Source of the DNA: Streptomyces sp. NBC_00620 | GTDB lineage: Bacteria > Actinomycetota > Actinomycetes > Streptomycetales > Streptomycetaceae | Direction: 5' to 3' | Length of the DNA stretch: 64,000 nucleotides | Assembly (NCBI RefSeq): GCF_026341825.1 | Contig: NZ_JAPENY010000001.1 | Coordinates: 682,001-746,000, forward strand | Part shown: positions 10,503 through 18,551 of the stretch, in pieces | Position numbering within the stretch: the stretch's first letter is position 1 | Layout of the letters: each line of letters opens with the position of its first letter | Notes under the pieces: generated by a model | The model's input: only the letters and a program-made list of their open reading frames with translations | What the model was told of the DNA's origin: nothing | Database searches by the model: none | Program-made: the position numbers and the translations under genes

Positions 10503-10683
10503 ATGCTGGCGAGGTTCGGGTTCCTCGGGACGGCCGGGCTGGTCGTCGGGGGGGCTGGTGGTGATGATCCTCGCGGGGTGGGTGCTGGGGTGGGGCGTCT
10601 GGCTGCTCCGGCGGCGCGGCACCGGAGCGCCTGCCGACGGGGCGGGACTCGCGGGGTTCACCTGGCGGGAGGAGGAGCCGTAG
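10503..10683 (+). pseudogene. Small membrane protein, apparently frameshifted in a run of seven G
   Basis: From ATG 10503 the frame begins MLARFGFLGTAGLVV and then meets seven G at 10548-10554. Reading one base less would continue as LVVMILAGWVLGWGVWLLRRR, a good membrane helix followed by a basic stop-transfer stretch and an acidic end (TWREEEP, stop 10683). In the given sequence these two halves lie in different frames. So this is either a sequencing slip, a real mutation or a slippage-controlled gene. An ATG at 10464 would add 13 residues. No family recognised; it lies just before an ECF sigma gene in the same direction. Confidence 0.4.
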
Positions 10684-10749
10684 AAGACTCCCGGCGTCCG
10701 GGCAACCAAATTCCCCGAACCGGTGGTCTGGGGGGCGAGGGGGTGCGGA

Positions 10750-11292
10750 ATGCAGGTCGAGGAAGATGCCCAGTTTCAGGCCTTCGTGAGGGCGCGGTGG
10801 ACCCATCTGGTGCGGACCGCCTATCTGTTGACGGGTGATCCGCACGACGCGGAGGACCTGACGCAGACCGCGCTGGCCAAGGCCTACCGGTCGTGGCGGC
10901 GGGTGCGGCGCAGTGACAGCCCGGAGGCGTACGTGCGGCGCGTGCTGGTCAGCTGCAACAGCGACCGCTTCCGCAAGCGGCGGGTCACCGAGCGGCTCAC
11001 CGCAGCGCCGCCGGAGCGGGCGGGGCAGGACGACGCCGTCTCACGGGCCGACGAGCGGAGCGTGCTGATGGCCGCGCTGGCGGGGCTGCCGCCGCGGCAG
11101 CGGGCGGTGGTCGTCATGCGGTACTGGGAGGACCTCTCCGAGGCGGAGACCGCCGAGGTACTGGGCTGTTCGCAGGGCACGGTCAAGAGCCAGGCTTCCA
11201 AGGGGCTGGCGAAGTTGCGTGAGTATCCGGGTCTTGCGCGGGTCATGGACGCGCCCGGACCCATGACGTTCGAACGGGGAGGCAGCCGGTGA
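10750..11292 (+). CDS. ECF sigma factor, SigE family of streptomycetes
   Basis: RNA polymerase sigma factor of 180 residues from the chosen ATG (MQVEEDAQFQAF), which has a G-rich ribosome-binding site; a longer frame starts nine codons earlier. Region 2 is seen in VRTAYLLTGDPHDAEDLTQTALAKAYRSW and region 4 in LPPRQRAVVVMRYWEDLSEAETAEVLGCSQGTVKSQ, a typical helix-turn-helix for the -35 element. Its GTGA overlap with the next gene couples it to a single-span membrane protein, the usual arrangement for a sigma factor held by a membrane anti-sigma or sensor. Confidence 0.92.
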   Translation: MQVEEDAQFQAFVRARWTHLVRTAYLLTGDPHDAEDLTQTALAKAYRSWRRVRRSDSPEAYVRRVLVSCNSDRFRKRRVTERLTAAPPERAGQDDAVSRADERSVLMAALAGLPPRQRAVVVMRYWEDLSEAETAEVLGCSQGTVKSQASKGLAKLREYPGLARVMDAPGPMTFERGGSR

Positions 11293-12323
11293 GCCGGGAT
11301 GAGAACGAGGGCATGTACGAGGGCTGGGACCCTTCCTGGGGGTCGAAGGGCTCGAAGCCGGGCGGTGGAACACCCTCCGGTCCGGGTCTCGACGCGCACT
11401 CCGCTCCAGGCCGATTCGAGGCGCAGTTGAGGGAGTTGCTGGCCGAGGACGCGTACGCCATCGCGCCCTCGCCCGCCCCCTGCGCCACCATCCAGCGGCA
11501 GGGCCGCACGGGCAGCCGGCGGCGTGCGGCGGCCACCGGGGTCGTGCTGGTGACCCTGGCCGCCGTGCCCGCGGGGGCGTACGCCTTCGGGCGCGCGGAC
11601 GACTCCCCGGCCGGTGCGGACACGGTGGTGGGGACGGCCTCCCCCACCTCCAGCGCGCCCCCCACCTCGGCGCCCCCGTCTTCATCCCCATCCCCGTCGC
11701 CGTCCGGTCCCACCGGCCCGGCGACCCCCGGCCAGCTCGTCGACGGCATCACCTTGTCCGAGGCCGCGGACGGGCTGGAAGCGTGCATCGCCTACAACGG
11801 CGACCTGGGCTTCTCGCACTCGGATCTGGGGACCGCCGCCGACTACCGCGTCCTCCTCGCCATGAACAGCACCGGGGACGACAACGCCCCCGGCGACGGC
11901 ATGTTCGTCGTCGCGGTCAGGGAGAAGCCGAAGCAGGAGCAGACGCGGCTCATCTGCAACGTGAAGGACGGCAAGGCGAGCGGCATCAACATCAGCGGCT
12001 CGGATGCCGGCCCGGACACCGGCCATGTCGTCCCCGACATGAACGGCGGCAAGCTCTACAAGCAGACGATCATCACCAGCAACGGCTGGAAGCTGCCGTT
12101 CCGTTGGGGCAGCATCGGCACCTTCGACTCCTCGGTGGCAAAGGTGACCGTCACGTACGGAAGCAGCACGAGCGAGGCGGCCCTGGACCACGGCTGGTTC
12201 GCCGCCACCGGAATCCTCGAACAACAGGTCACCGCGGCCCCTCGCATCAAGGGCTACGACGCCGCCGGCAAGCTCGTGTACGACTCCAACCAGGACAAGT
12301 TCTACGCGAAGACGTTGTCGTAG
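11289..12323 (+). CDS. Membrane-anchored partner of the ECF sigma factor (putative anti-sigma or sensor)
   Basis: A 344-residue protein starting at a GTG that overlaps the sigma stop (GTGA). The cytoplasmic part (about 1-75) contains the short LRELLAEDAYAIAPSPAPCATI segment that resembles the N-terminal stretch found in other streptomycete sigma partners. One membrane helix (TGVVLVTLAAVPAGAYAFG, about 80-98) is followed by a Ser/Pro/Thr linker and a 200-residue extracellular domain with several Cys, for which I recognise no family. Anti-sigma function is inferred only from coupling and topology; the ASD zinc motif is not obvious. Confidence 0.75.
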   Translation: MSRDENEGMYEGWDPSWGSKGSKPGGGTPSGPGLDAHSAPGRFEAQLRELLAEDAYAIAPSPAPCATIQRQGRTGSRRRAAATGVVLVTLAAVPAGAYAFGRADDSPAGADTVVGTASPTSSAPPTSAPPSSSPSPSPSGPTGPATPGQLVDGITLSEAADGLEACIAYNGDLGFSHSDLGTAADYRVLLAMNSTGDDNAPGDGMFVVAVREKPKQEQTRLICNVKDGKASGINISGSDAGPDTGHVVPDMNGGKLYKQTIITSNGWKLPFRWGSIGTFDSSVAKVTVTYGSSTSEAALDHGWFAATGILEQQVTAAPRIKGYDAAGKLVYDSNQDKFYAKTLS

Positions 12324-12336
12324 GGCGTCGGGCGGA

Positions 12337-13524
12337 TCACCCCTCGTGGGTGGCCGTCCGGCGGTCCAGGAGCAGCAGGGCCGTTACGGCGGCCAGCACG
12401 GTGAGGGCGAGCAGGGCCGGGACGACCGCGACGGCCGGGCCCGCGCACAGGAGGGCGAGTCCGCCGGCTACGAGGACCGGGGACGCTCGCCCGGTGGTCC
12501 GGAGCAGGATTGCCGCGGCGGCCAGGACGAAGATGCCGACGCCTCCGGTGAGGGCCCAGGCGACGACCCCGTGGAGCGGCTCCGACAGGTCGTAGTGGTC
12601 GGTGTCGGCGACCTGTTGGAGGGCTTTCTTCATGCCGAGGGCGGTGAGGACGACGCCGGCCACGAGGGGCAGGTGGAGGAAGGTGTAGACGTCGCGGGCG
12701 AAGCGGGTGCGGTCGTCGCCCTCCAGGGCCGCGAGGCGGTGCTCGGCGGGCTCGCTGAGGCGACGGAAGTACAGGCGCCACAGGCCGGCGACGACCAGCA
12801 GGCCCGCGGGGGCCGCGAGGAGCACGGGGGCGTTCAGCGGCAGTCCGGACACCCCGACGCCGATGGCGACGATCGACTCGCCCAGGGCGATGATGACGAT
12901 CAGTCCGTGGCGTTCGGAGAAGTGTCCCGGCGAGGCCACCCGCCAGCCCGAGGATCCGGTGACGTAGATGCCGAGGTAGTCGATCAGCACAGCGCCCAGC
13001 CAGATCAGGATCTGGGTGATCCCGGTGAAGGCGCTGCCCACCAGGAGCAGTGCGAAGGGCGGTGCCACCGAGAGCAGGGCGGTCCGGCGGAGGGTGGCGT
13101 GCAGGGCCTGGTCCTCGCGGTCGGAGAGCCAGTACGTGACGAGGTGCAGGATGCGGACCGCGCCGTAGCAGAGGACGAAGACGAGGGGTGTGTCCAGGCC
13201 GCCCGGTGCGTCGGTGTAGACCTCGGGCACGGTGAGGGAGACGACCAGGACGACCGCCATCACGGCGATGAGCACTCCGAACATCGGCCCGGAGTCGGCC
13301 CGTACGACATTGCCCAGCCACGCGAAGCAGCACCAGCACCACCACAGCAGCGCGAGCACCACGCCCGCGCCGAGCAGCCGCTGTGCCGTCGGATCGGCCG
13401 CCATCAGTGCGGTGACCTGGGTGATCGCATACACGAACACCAGGTCGAAGAACAGCTCCGCCGGTGTCACCCGGTGGCCGCCCTCGGTTGCCGCCATCCG
13501 CGACCGTTCGCTCCGTGTCACCAC
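12337..13524 (-). CDS. ltrA: Low temperature requirement protein A (LtrA) family membrane protein
   Basis: Polytopic membrane protein (395 residues) with the LtrA opening TPAELFFDLVFVYAITQVTALM near residues 18-40 and the conserved ERHGLIVIIALGESIVAIGVG in the centre. Around ten hydrophobic segments are visible. The family name comes from a cold-growth mutant in Listeria; biochemical function is unknown. It converges on the sigma-partner gene with only 13 bases between stops, so no room for a conventional separate terminator. Confidence 0.9.
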   Translation of the reverse strand: MVTRSERSRMAATEGGHRVTPAELFFDLVFVYAITQVTALMAADPTAQRLLGAGVVLALLWWCWCCFAWLGNVVRADSGPMFGVLIAVMAVVLVVSLTVPEVYTDAPGGLDTPLVFVLCYGAVRILHLVTYWLSDREDQALHATLRRTALLSVAPPFALLLVGSAFTGITQILIWLGAVLIDYLGIYVTGSSGWRVASPGHFSERHGLIVIIALGESIVAIGVGVSGLPLNAPVLLAAPAGLLVVAGLWRLYFRRLSEPAEHRLAALEGDDRTRFARDVYTFLHLPLVAGVVLTALGMKKALQQVADTDHYDLSEPLHGVVAWALTGGVGIFVLAAAAILLRTTGRASPVLVAGGLALLCAGPAVAVVPALLALTVLAAVTALLLLDRRTATHEG

Positions 13525-13586
13525 GGTTCCCCCTCCCCCGCCGTGTACCCCGCGCGAACAATACCCAGGGCTCGGGCGGGCGCGGG

Positions 13587-14717
13587 TCAGACCGCCGTAC
13601 TCGCCGACAAGCGGGTCACGTCCCTCGCCGTCCCCGTAACCCCCGACAGGAACCCCTGTGCCCGCGGTGAGGCGTTCTCCGTGAGCCAGGTCGGGTCGAT
13701 GTCGCAGACGGCGACGCGCACCTCGGTGCCGGCCAGGGCCAGCGGCAGGGTGTGGACGACGGTCGACGGGAAGCTGAGGATCGTGCGGCCGATGGGGCCG
13801 CGGCGGGCGATCAGTTCGAGGGGGAGGTCCGGGCGGACTATTTCCAGGCCCGTTTCGACGGCCAGGCGGTGGAGTTTCTCCGTGCTTTCGCGGCGGTGCG
13901 CGAAGTAGCGGGTCGCGCCGTGGGTCTTGGCGAGGGTGCGGACCGCCTCCAGGTAGTGGTCCGGGTCGACCACGCCGGTTTCCACCAGGGACGTGCCGAC
14001 CAGGTCCGCGCCCTTGGTGATGCGGGGCGGGCCGAAGCGGGCGCGGGTCCAGGAGAAGTCGTTCGAGGTGAGGCGGACGCCTTCCGGGGCCGAGTCGATC
14101 GGCATCGAGGAGAAGACCTCCACCGAGCGTCTCTCGGAGGGGGTGAGGCGGCGGCGGGCGGAGGACGAGACCGGCGCGAAGAGCAGGTCGCGCGGGCCGG
14201 GGCGGCCACCGCGCCGGTGCCAGCGCACCAGGCGTTCACCGCGGGCCAGTTGGGCGACGAACTCCATCGTCGCCGTGCCGTCGTCCACGACGACCAGTTC
14301 GCGGGCCTTCGTGATCGTCAGCAGCAGTTGTACGTAGCGGGAGAACGGGTCCCCCATGACGATGCGTTGGGCCTTGCGCAACAGCGGGGCGAGGCCGCCG
14401 ATCGTGTGGAAGGGCGCCATGGTGCCGCCGCGCGCCTCCTCCCAGCGCACCTCGTAGCCCTCGTCGCGGGCCAGGTCCGCCATGCGGCGCAACTGGCCGC
14501 GGGTCATCGGGTCGTTGGGAGAGAGGACGACGAGGGTGAGCCCCGCGCCGGGCGGCCCGGCGGCCCCCCCGGCCGGCGCCCCGACGGGCGCCGGAAAACT
14601 GTCCCGCTCGGGCCGGAGGGCATGGGCGTACGCCCACTCCAGCACGTTCAGGAGCTGTACCGGACTCTCGACGAAGGCGAGAGTGTGGGGGCCGGAGGAA
14701 CCGGCGCTGGGGCTCAT
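13587..14717 (-). CDS. Putative glycosyltransferase next to neuB (sialyltransferase-like, family uncertain)
   Basis: A 376-residue soluble protein directly downstream of neuB, 29 bases away. It begins with HTLAFVESPVQLLNVLEW, a Rossmann-like first strand with the SPxQ motif found in GT52-type and related bacterial sialyltransferases, followed by LTLVVLSPNDP, IVMGDPFSRYVQLLL, VVVDDGTATMEF and, toward the C-terminus, TRYFAHRRESTEKL, where the His-Arg pair could contact a CMP-sugar phosphate. Together with neuB and neuA this suggests a nonulosonate transferase. The assignment rests on these short motifs and on context, not on a clear full-length family match. Confidence 0.65.
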   Translation of the reverse strand: MSPSAGSSGPHTLAFVESPVQLLNVLEWAYAHALRPERDSFPAPVGAPAGGAAGPPGAGLTLVVLSPNDPMTRGQLRRMADLARDEGYEVRWEEARGGTMAPFHTIGGLAPLLRKAQRIVMGDPFSRYVQLLLTITKARELVVVDDGTATMEFVAQLARGERLVRWHRRGGRPGPRDLLFAPVSSSARRRLTPSERRSVEVFSSMPIDSAPEGVRLTSNDFSWTRARFGPPRITKGADLVGTSLVETGVVDPDHYLEAVRTLAKTHGATRYFAHRRESTEKLHRLAVETGLEIVRPDLPLELIARRGPIGRTILSFPSTVVHTLPLALAGTEVRVAVCDIDPTWLTENASPRAQGFLSGVTGTARDVTRLSASTAV

Positions 14718-14746
14718 CGACGTACGACCGTCCCGTCGTAAGGGGT

Positions 14747-15682
14747 TCAGACCGAGACCGGCTCGCCGGCGGCGTCGGCGATCTCCGCCTCCGCGACGAC
14801 GCCCGTGACGCGGCGCAGCTTCTTCATCGGGCCGAGCTCGGACTCGTAGACCTTCTTGATGCCATCACCGAGAGAGGCCTCAATGGTACGGATGTCACGG
14901 ACGAGGCGCACGAGGCCCTGGGGTTCGACAGAGGCGGCCTGGTCGGAGCCCCACATCGCGCGGTCGAGGGTGATGTGGCGCTCGACGAAGGTGGCGCCGA
15001 GGGCGACCGCCGCGAGGGTGGTCTGCAGGCCCGTCTCGTGGCCGGAGTAGCCGATCGGGACGTTCGGGTACTCCGCCTGGAGCGTGTTGATGACGCGCAG
15101 GTTGAGCTCCTCCGCCTTCGCCGGGTAGGTCGAAGTGGCGTGGCAGAGCAGGATGTTGTCCGAGCCGAGGACCTCGACCGCGTGGCGGATCTGCTTCGGG
15201 GTGGACATGCCGGTGGAGAGGATGACCGTGCGGCCGGTGGCGCGGAGCGAGCGAAGGAGCTCGTCGTCGGTCAGCGACGCGGACGCGACCTTGTGGGCGG
15301 GGACGTCGAACTTCTCCAGGAAGGCGACGGCCTCGGTGTCCCACGGGGAGGCGAACCAGTCGATTTCCCGCGACTTGGCGTACTCGTCGATCTGGCGGTA
15401 GTCGTCCTCGCCGAACTCCACGCGGTGGCGGTAGTCGATATAGGTCATGCGGCCCCAGGGGGTGTCGCGCTCGATGTCCCACTGGTCGCGCGGGGTGCAG
15501 ATCTCCGGGGTGCGCTTCTGGAACTTGACGGCGTCGCAGCCGGCCTCGGCGGCGGCGTCGATCAGCTTGAACGCGTTCTCCAGCTCGCCGTTGTGGTTGA
15601 TGCCGATCTCGCCGACGACGTAGACGGGGTGGCCGGGGCCGGCGGTCTTCGAACCGAAGCTGCGCAGACGGGAGTTGCTCAT
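14747..15682 (-). CDS. neuB: N-acylneuraminate/Kdn-9-phosphate synthase family protein lacking the SAF domain
   Basis: NeuB-type PEP-condensing aldolase making a nine-carbon nonulosonic acid, cytosolic. The TIM-barrel motifs are all present: VVGEIGINHNGE near residue 20, DAVKFQKR, FASPWDTEAV, HKVASASL, ILSTGMSTPKQI, CHATSTYPA, IGYSGHETG and ERHITLDRAMWGSD. The product from ATG 15682 (AAGGA upstream) is 311 residues. Usual NeuB proteins are about 345 and end in an antifreeze-like SAF domain that closes the neighbour's active site in the dimer; here the chain ends soon after the barrel, so SAF is missing. The gene follows the cytidylyltransferase/phosphatase gene after 14 bases. Confidence 0.92.
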   Translation of the reverse strand: MSNSRLRSFGSKTAGPGHPVYVVGEIGINHNGELENAFKLIDAAAEAGCDAVKFQKRTPEICTPRDQWDIERDTPWGRMTYIDYRHRVEFGEDDYRQIDEYAKSREIDWFASPWDTEAVAFLEKFDVPAHKVASASLTDDELLRSLRATGRTVILSTGMSTPKQIRHAVEVLGSDNILLCHATSTYPAKAEELNLRVINTLQAEYPNVPIGYSGHETGLQTTLAAVALGATFVERHITLDRAMWGSDQAASVEPQGLVRLVRDIRTIEASLGDGIKKVYESELGPMKKLRRVTGVVAEAEIADAAGEPVSV

Positions 15683-15696
15683 GGGGGTGTGGTTCC

Positions 15697-17007
15697 TTAC
15701 TTTTCGAGGGAGTCGAGAGAAGGGCCGAGGATCCAGCTGGCGATCTCTCGGATCGCGCCGTCGCCACCGGGCACGGTGGTGACCGCGCGTGCGGCGCCGC
15801 GCACGACGTCGTGGGCGCTCGCGACCGCCACGGGCCAGCCCACGAGGGCGAAGCACGGGAGGTCGTTGACGTCGTTGCCGACGTAGAGCACGCGCTCGGG
15901 CGCGATGCCCTGTTCCTCGCACCACTGCTTCAGTGCGAGATCTTTCCGGTCGATGCCGTGGAGGACCGGGAGTTGGAGCTTCCGGGCCCGGGCGGCGACG
16001 ACCGGGTTCTGCTCCGAGGACAGGATCAGCATCTTCAGGCCGCTCTTGCGGAGGGCCGCGATACCGAGGCCGTCTCCGCGGTGCACGGAGACGAACTCCC
16101 GTCCGTCGGAGTCGATCAGCACCCTGTCGTCGGTCTGGGTGCCGTCGAAGTCGAGGACGACCGCGTCGATGTCGGCGGCGGTCGGGAGCGTGCCGGGACG
16201 GTTGGCGTCGAACAGCGGCGCCAACGCCCGTGCACGGGCGAGGTCGTGCGGGTCGTCGATCTCGAGGACCCGCGCGGGGTCGGTGCGGACGAGCTCCGTA
16301 CGGCCGAAGAAGCGGTGCTGGTGCTCGCGGAAGCCGGTGGCGTCCATGGCGTACGCGGCGCCGGTCTCCAGGAGGTCCTGGGGGCGGTCCTGGCGGCGCG
16401 GGCGGAAGGACTTGTCGTGGTTGACGCCGTAACCGCCGCTCGTGACCTTGGCGTTGGCGACCGCCACCGCCGATCCGCCCACGGACGCGGTGGCGCCGGT
16501 GTCGACGGCCGTGGCCTCGTCGTCGGCGTCGCGCCAGATGAAGCCGTGGAAGGCGGCGACGGTCACGGCGGTGTCCGCGCCGTTCTCCACGACGGCGGCC
16601 GAGACCCCGTCGATGTCCTCGCGGACGATGAACGGGCTGGTGGCCTGCACGAGCAGGACCACGTCGACCGGCGAGCCGTGCAGGGCCTCGTGGGCGTCCA
16701 TGGCGTGCAGGACGGCGGCCTCGGAGGTCGCGGTGTCGCCGGCGATGGCGGCGGGGCGCAGGACCACCTCGGCGCCGGCGTGACGGGCGGCGGCGGCGAT
16801 CGCCTGGTCGTCGGTGGAGACGACGACGTCCGTCACGAGGCGCGCCGCGAGGCACTCGCGCACGGCGCGGGCCACCAGCGGCACACCGCCCACGGGGAGG
16901 AGGTTCTTCGCGGGGACGCCCTTGGAGCCGCCGCGCGCGGGGATCACCGCGAGCACACGGCGCACCGGGGCCGCCTGACCCGCTTGGCCGGCTTCCGAGT
17001 TGGACAT
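15697..17007 (-). CDS. neuA: Bifunctional acylneuraminate cytidylyltransferase / KdsC-like HAD phosphatase
   Basis: Fusion of two cytosolic enzymes in 436 residues. The N-terminal half (about 15-250) is a CMP-nonulosonate synthetase: LAVIPARGGSKGVPAKNL is the CTP-binding motif and VVLLVQATSPF and AYAMDATGF follow as expected. The C-terminal half (about 265-436) is a HAD phosphatase like KdsC, with motif I VVLDFDGTQTDD, motif II LILSSE and motif IV YVGNDVNDLPCF. A phosphatase would be needed if NeuB makes a 9-phosphate, as for Kdn from mannose-6-phosphate. The ATG at 17007 was chosen because both domains begin after it; the longer frame upstream overlaps the next gene and looks non-coding. Confidence 0.92.
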   Translation of the reverse strand: MSNSEAGQAGQAAPVRRVLAVIPARGGSKGVPAKNLLPVGGVPLVARAVRECLAARLVTDVVVSTDDQAIAAAARHAGAEVVLRPAAIAGDTATSEAAVLHAMDAHEALHGSPVDVVLLVQATSPFIVREDIDGVSAAVVENGADTAVTVAAFHGFIWRDADDEATAVDTGATASVGGSAVAVANAKVTSGGYGVNHDKSFRPRRQDRPQDLLETGAAYAMDATGFREHQHRFFGRTELVRTDPARVLEIDDPHDLARARALAPLFDANRPGTLPTAADIDAVVLDFDGTQTDDRVLIDSDGREFVSVHRGDGLGIAALRKSGLKMLILSSEQNPVVAARARKLQLPVLHGIDRKDLALKQWCEEQGIAPERVLYVGNDVNDLPCFALVGWPVAVASAHDVVRGAARAVTTVPGGDGAIREIASWILGPSLDSLEK

Positions 17008-17084
17008 TCGCTGTTCTCCTTGACGAGGAAGGCGAGAGAGGCGTGGGAGGCCCGAAGAGCCCGGGACGCTTGGGTTGGAGTCGC

Positions 17085-18458
17085 TCACAGTTCGCCCATC
17101 CTCCGGATCACAGGTGCCACGCGCTGGACACCGTGGCGGTAGGCGCCACGGGCCGCACGGCGCACTATCTGCCGAACTGGGCTGGGCTCCTTGTCCGCCG
17201 CGGGCGCGCCGGGCAGCGGGGTGCCGTCCGGGCCGAGGTGGTGGCGGGCGAGGATGCCGGGCAGGTAGCCGGGCGCGGTGACGGGCGTGTAGTACGGGGC
17301 GAGCGGCGGGAGTTCGGCCGATTCGAGGAGCTCGGTGATCCTGAACCGTGCCACGTCGAAGGCCGTCTCGTACGACCCGTCGGCGGCGACGCCCTGCCGG
17401 GAGACCCAGGCCGCGTCGGGCACCGGCTGGTGTCCGTCGTCGAGCTGGTCCCAGGAGGCCAGGCATCCGGAGCCCACGAAGTGGTGGTTGCCGAGCGCCT
17501 CGCGCACCCCGAGGTCGCTGAGGACGACGGTGGGGATACGGCGGTGCAGGGATTCAAGGGCGGCCGTGGAGCTGATGGTGACCAGCAGGTCGGTGTTGTC
17601 GAGGACCTCGCCCATGTGCCCGTACACGAGGCGGAAGTTGGCCGGCGGGTCCAGTTTCTGGACCAGCTTCTGGTAGGGCAACTCCTCGATGTGCGTGGTG
17701 TGTTCGCCCGGCTTGGAGCGGAGCTTGAGCAGCACCTCGCGGTCCGGGTGCAGGCGTGCGTGCTGGATCAGGCGGTTCAGCAGGTACGTGCGGTCCTTGC
17801 GGTTCTCCGGTACGGAGGGCTGGGCCGCGAAGACGACGGTGTACGGGTCGTTGCCCTTCTTGTAGGGCTCGCCCCCGAGGAAGGGCAGTGCCACCTCGGT
17901 GACCGCCGAGGCGTCGGCGCCCACCCCCTCGTACACGGCCCGGAAACGGTCCGCGTCCTGACGGGAGTTGGCGAGGACGAGGTCCGCGCCGTGCCGCAGC
18001 AGGAGGCCGTCCGCGAGCTTTTCGTATACGACTCCGACATAGCCGGTGACGACCAGGGGCCGCTCGGCGCGGCCGTCCCAGATCCGTCGCAGGCCGTGCA
18101 GCATCGCCTGGACGGCGCCGCCGACCAGGGCGAGGATCACGACGTCGTACGACTCCCGCTCCATGGTGCGCAGGAATTCGACGGCCGTCACCTCACGGAT
18201 GGAGTCCGCGCGGACACCGACTTCCGCCAGCTGGCGGGCCGTGGGCGTGGCCCGGCCGCGCAGCAGGAATCCGCTCAGCGCAGGGCCGACTTGCGCGTCG
18301 CCGCGCGATCCGGCTTCCATGGACGGGCCCGGGGCAATGCGGTCCGCGGTCAGCGCACCCCATTTCCATCGGGTGTCCGAGTCCGCGAGTACTGCGATCC
18401 GCAGAGATTTCGTTGTACTAGTTGCACTTGGTGGCACACCCAAGACGCTAGGAACCAT
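17085..18458 (-). CDS. Putative glycosyltransferase of the DUF6716 type
   Basis: A 457-residue protein with a GT-B look: first strand LRIAVLADSDTRWKWG, later VVTGYVGVVYEKLADGLLLRHGADLVLANSRQDADRF, VVFAAQPSVPENRKDR, REVLLKLRSKPGEHTTH and a C-terminal ALESLHRRIPTVVLSDLGVREALGN, which resembles the acceptor/donor region of CDP-glycerol or polysialic-acid type transferases. I remember this family as DUF6716 in streptomycetes; not verifiable here. It starts the minus-strand block with neuA and neuB and is divergent from a GT2 gene. A TATATC box lies exactly six bases before its ATG, so the mRNA may be leaderless. Confidence 0.75.
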   Translation of the reverse strand: MVPSVLGVPPSATSTTKSLRIAVLADSDTRWKWGALTADRIAPGPSMEAGSRGDAQVGPALSGFLLRGRATPTARQLAEVGVRADSIREVTAVEFLRTMERESYDVVILALVGGAVQAMLHGLRRIWDGRAERPLVVTGYVGVVYEKLADGLLLRHGADLVLANSRQDADRFRAVYEGVGADASAVTEVALPFLGGEPYKKGNDPYTVVFAAQPSVPENRKDRTYLLNRLIQHARLHPDREVLLKLRSKPGEHTTHIEELPYQKLVQKLDPPANFRLVYGHMGEVLDNTDLLVTISSTAALESLHRRIPTVVLSDLGVREALGNHHFVGSGCLASWDQLDDGHQPVPDAAWVSRQGVAADGSYETAFDVARFRITELLESAELPPLAPYYTPVTAPGYLPGILARHHLGPDGTPLPGAPAADKEPSPVRQIVRRAARGAYRHGVQRVAPVIRRMGEL

Positions 18459-18464
18459 TTCTTA

Positions 18465-18493
18465 GATATAACCCAACCTCAACTCAACAAAAA
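18465..18493 (-). promoter_or_regulatory. Possible promoter for the minus-strand nonulosonate block
   Basis: On the minus strand TATATC (18465-18470) is preceded after 17 bases by TTTTTG (18488-18493) and is followed six bases later by the ATG at 18458. This spacing would place the transcription start on the A of the start codon. The whole 93-base gap to the divergent GT2 gene is AT-rich for this genome. Confidence 0.4.
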
Positions 18494-18551
18494 GTTAACA
18501 GCACACTTCCCCAAGCCCAACTGGCCCGTCGAAGACCAGGAAGAGTACGGA

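Noticed and set aside
17043..18551. Upstream extension of the GT2 frame
   Set aside because: It lies antisense over the DUF6716 gene; the GT2 domain begins only at the ATG at 18552.
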